DNA of 64,000 nucleotides from Enterococcus sp. RIT-PI-f (GTDB lineage Bacteria; Bacillota; Bacilli; Lactobacillales; Enterococcaceae): positions 124,001 to 188,000 of the forward strand of contig NZ_LHOX01000015.1 in assembly GCF_001297065.1 (NCBI RefSeq), read 5' to 3'. The position numbers and the translations under genes were made by a program. The notes below the pieces were generated by a model that saw nothing but the letters and a program-made list of their open reading frames with translations, searched no databases and was not told where the DNA came from. This document shows, piece after piece, positions 63,556 through 64,000 of the stretch; the stretch's first letter is position 1; the number at the start of each line of letters is the position of its first letter.

Positions 63556-64000
63556 ATGATTAAACGAAAAAAAACAGAAAACAGCTGGTTTTATTTCTTT
63601 AACACAATGATTTTGATTCTGTTTTCATTACTGATCATTGTGCCAGTCTGGAATATTTTGGTATCTTCGGTATCTTCCGGTTCAGGCTTAGCCGGTAATG
63701 GCTTAGTTTTATGGCCTAAAGGGTTCACATGGGAAAATTATCGTAAAGTATTGTCGGATGACAGCATCCCAAGAGCCTTTTTGATCTCAGTCTTAAAAAC
63801 GGTGATTGGTGCTGCGACTCATACATTGTTTTGTGCCGTAGTCGCCTATGGGTTAAGTAAATCTCGCTTGATTGGGCGCAATATCTATACCACGTTAGGC
63901 GTGATCACCATGTATTTCAGTGGTGGAATGATCCCTACTTACTTGCTGATCCGCTCGCTCGGTTTGTTGGATTCTTTCTGGGTATACATTATTCCAGCCC
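63556..64000 (+). CDS. Sugar ABC transporter permease (YtcP type), cut by the window end
   Basis: The frame is open from the ATG at 63556 to the last base, giving at least 148 residues. It begins MIKRKKTENSWFYFFNTMIL, contains VPVWNILVSSVSSGS and the family block MYFSGGMIPTYLLIRSLGLLDSFWVYIIPA. AGGAGG precedes the ATG. It pairs with the preceding LplB-type permease; a binding lipoprotein probably follows outside the window. Confidence 0.9.
   Translation, partial: MIKRKKTENSWFYFFNTMILILFSLLIIVPVWNILVSSVSSGSGLAGNGLVLWPKGFTWENYRKVLSDDSIPRAFLISVLKTVIGAATHTLFCAVVAYGLSKSRLIGRNIYTTLGVITMYFSGGMIPTYLLIRSLGLLDSFWVYIIPA

Noticed and set aside
1-64000. CRISPR arrays, tRNA or rRNA genes, prophage or intact insertion sequences
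   Set aside because: No regular direct repeats, cloverleaf-like segments, rRNA sequences, integrases or transposases were seen in the reading.

Overview
The window is about 64 kb of low-to-moderate GC, gene-dense Firmicutes DNA with Shine-Dalgarno starts throughout. It reads as a chromosomal segment of a lactic acid bacterium, most likely an Enterococcus (inference; I cannot run a search). The supporting genes are a bifunctional GshF, a Gls24/Asp23 protein, an Spx paralogue, PepT, LuxS under a T-box, and rnc-smc-ftsY and ricA-mutS-mutL in their usual Bacilli neighbourhoods. No rRNA, tRNA, CRISPR array, prophage or intact insertion sequence was seen.

Layout. (1) 124-5768: an oligopeptide importer, oppDFBCA. 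(2) 5882-15764: a plant-glycan type locus resembling the Bacillus yes cluster, with an AraC regulator, a GH78-like rhamnosidase, a YesMN two-component pair, a sugar-binding lipoprotein, two permeases and a DUF624/YesL protein. A long imperfect inverted repeat with IS3-like ends lies between the convergent genes. (3) 16060-16712: a Doc toxin with an AbrB-type antitoxin. (4) 16946-23301: rnc, smc, a HAD phosphatase and ftsY. (5) 23514-26397: a BlaI-type repressor divergent from gshF. (6) 26473-30906: two small conserved genes, a five-gene + strand cluster that includes a Tad2/DUF2829-like protein, and bioY under a clear BirA-type operator.

(7) 31072-36604: icd and acnA divergent from citrate synthase, a complete oxidative TCA half-branch to 2-oxoglutarate. 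(8) 36756-44599: a sugar locus with two permeases, a binding protein, DUF624, a LacI regulator and a GH65 phosphorylase. Its promoter carries a perfect cre site and two palindromic operators. A third copy of the 16-bp operator core lies inside the GH65 coding sequence, 6.3 kb away. (9) 44894-47643: gls24-like, spx-like, rpsD with a long leader, and a formate/nitrite transporter. (10) 47688-50283: a T-box leader, luxS, an SDR dehydrogenase and a MetQ-like lipoprotein. (11) 50511-62276: HAD, mgsA, pepT, then ymdB, ricA, mutS, mutL, maf, a GFA-type protein, msrB, ruvA and ruvB. (12) 62330-64000: the start of a third sugar-importer operon with two copies of a GAAACGTTTC operator.

The three sugar importers all lack their own ATPase gene in the window, so they probably share a MsmK-type ATPase encoded elsewhere (inference). 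The strongest candidates for new biology are regulatory: the three-operator LacI circuit with an intragenic operator and a nine-codon leader ORF, the T-box in front of luxS, and the paired GAAACGTTTC sites. The chromosomal Tad2-like gene and the IS-end hairpin are also worth checking. I did not find a clearly unprecedented multi-gene system.
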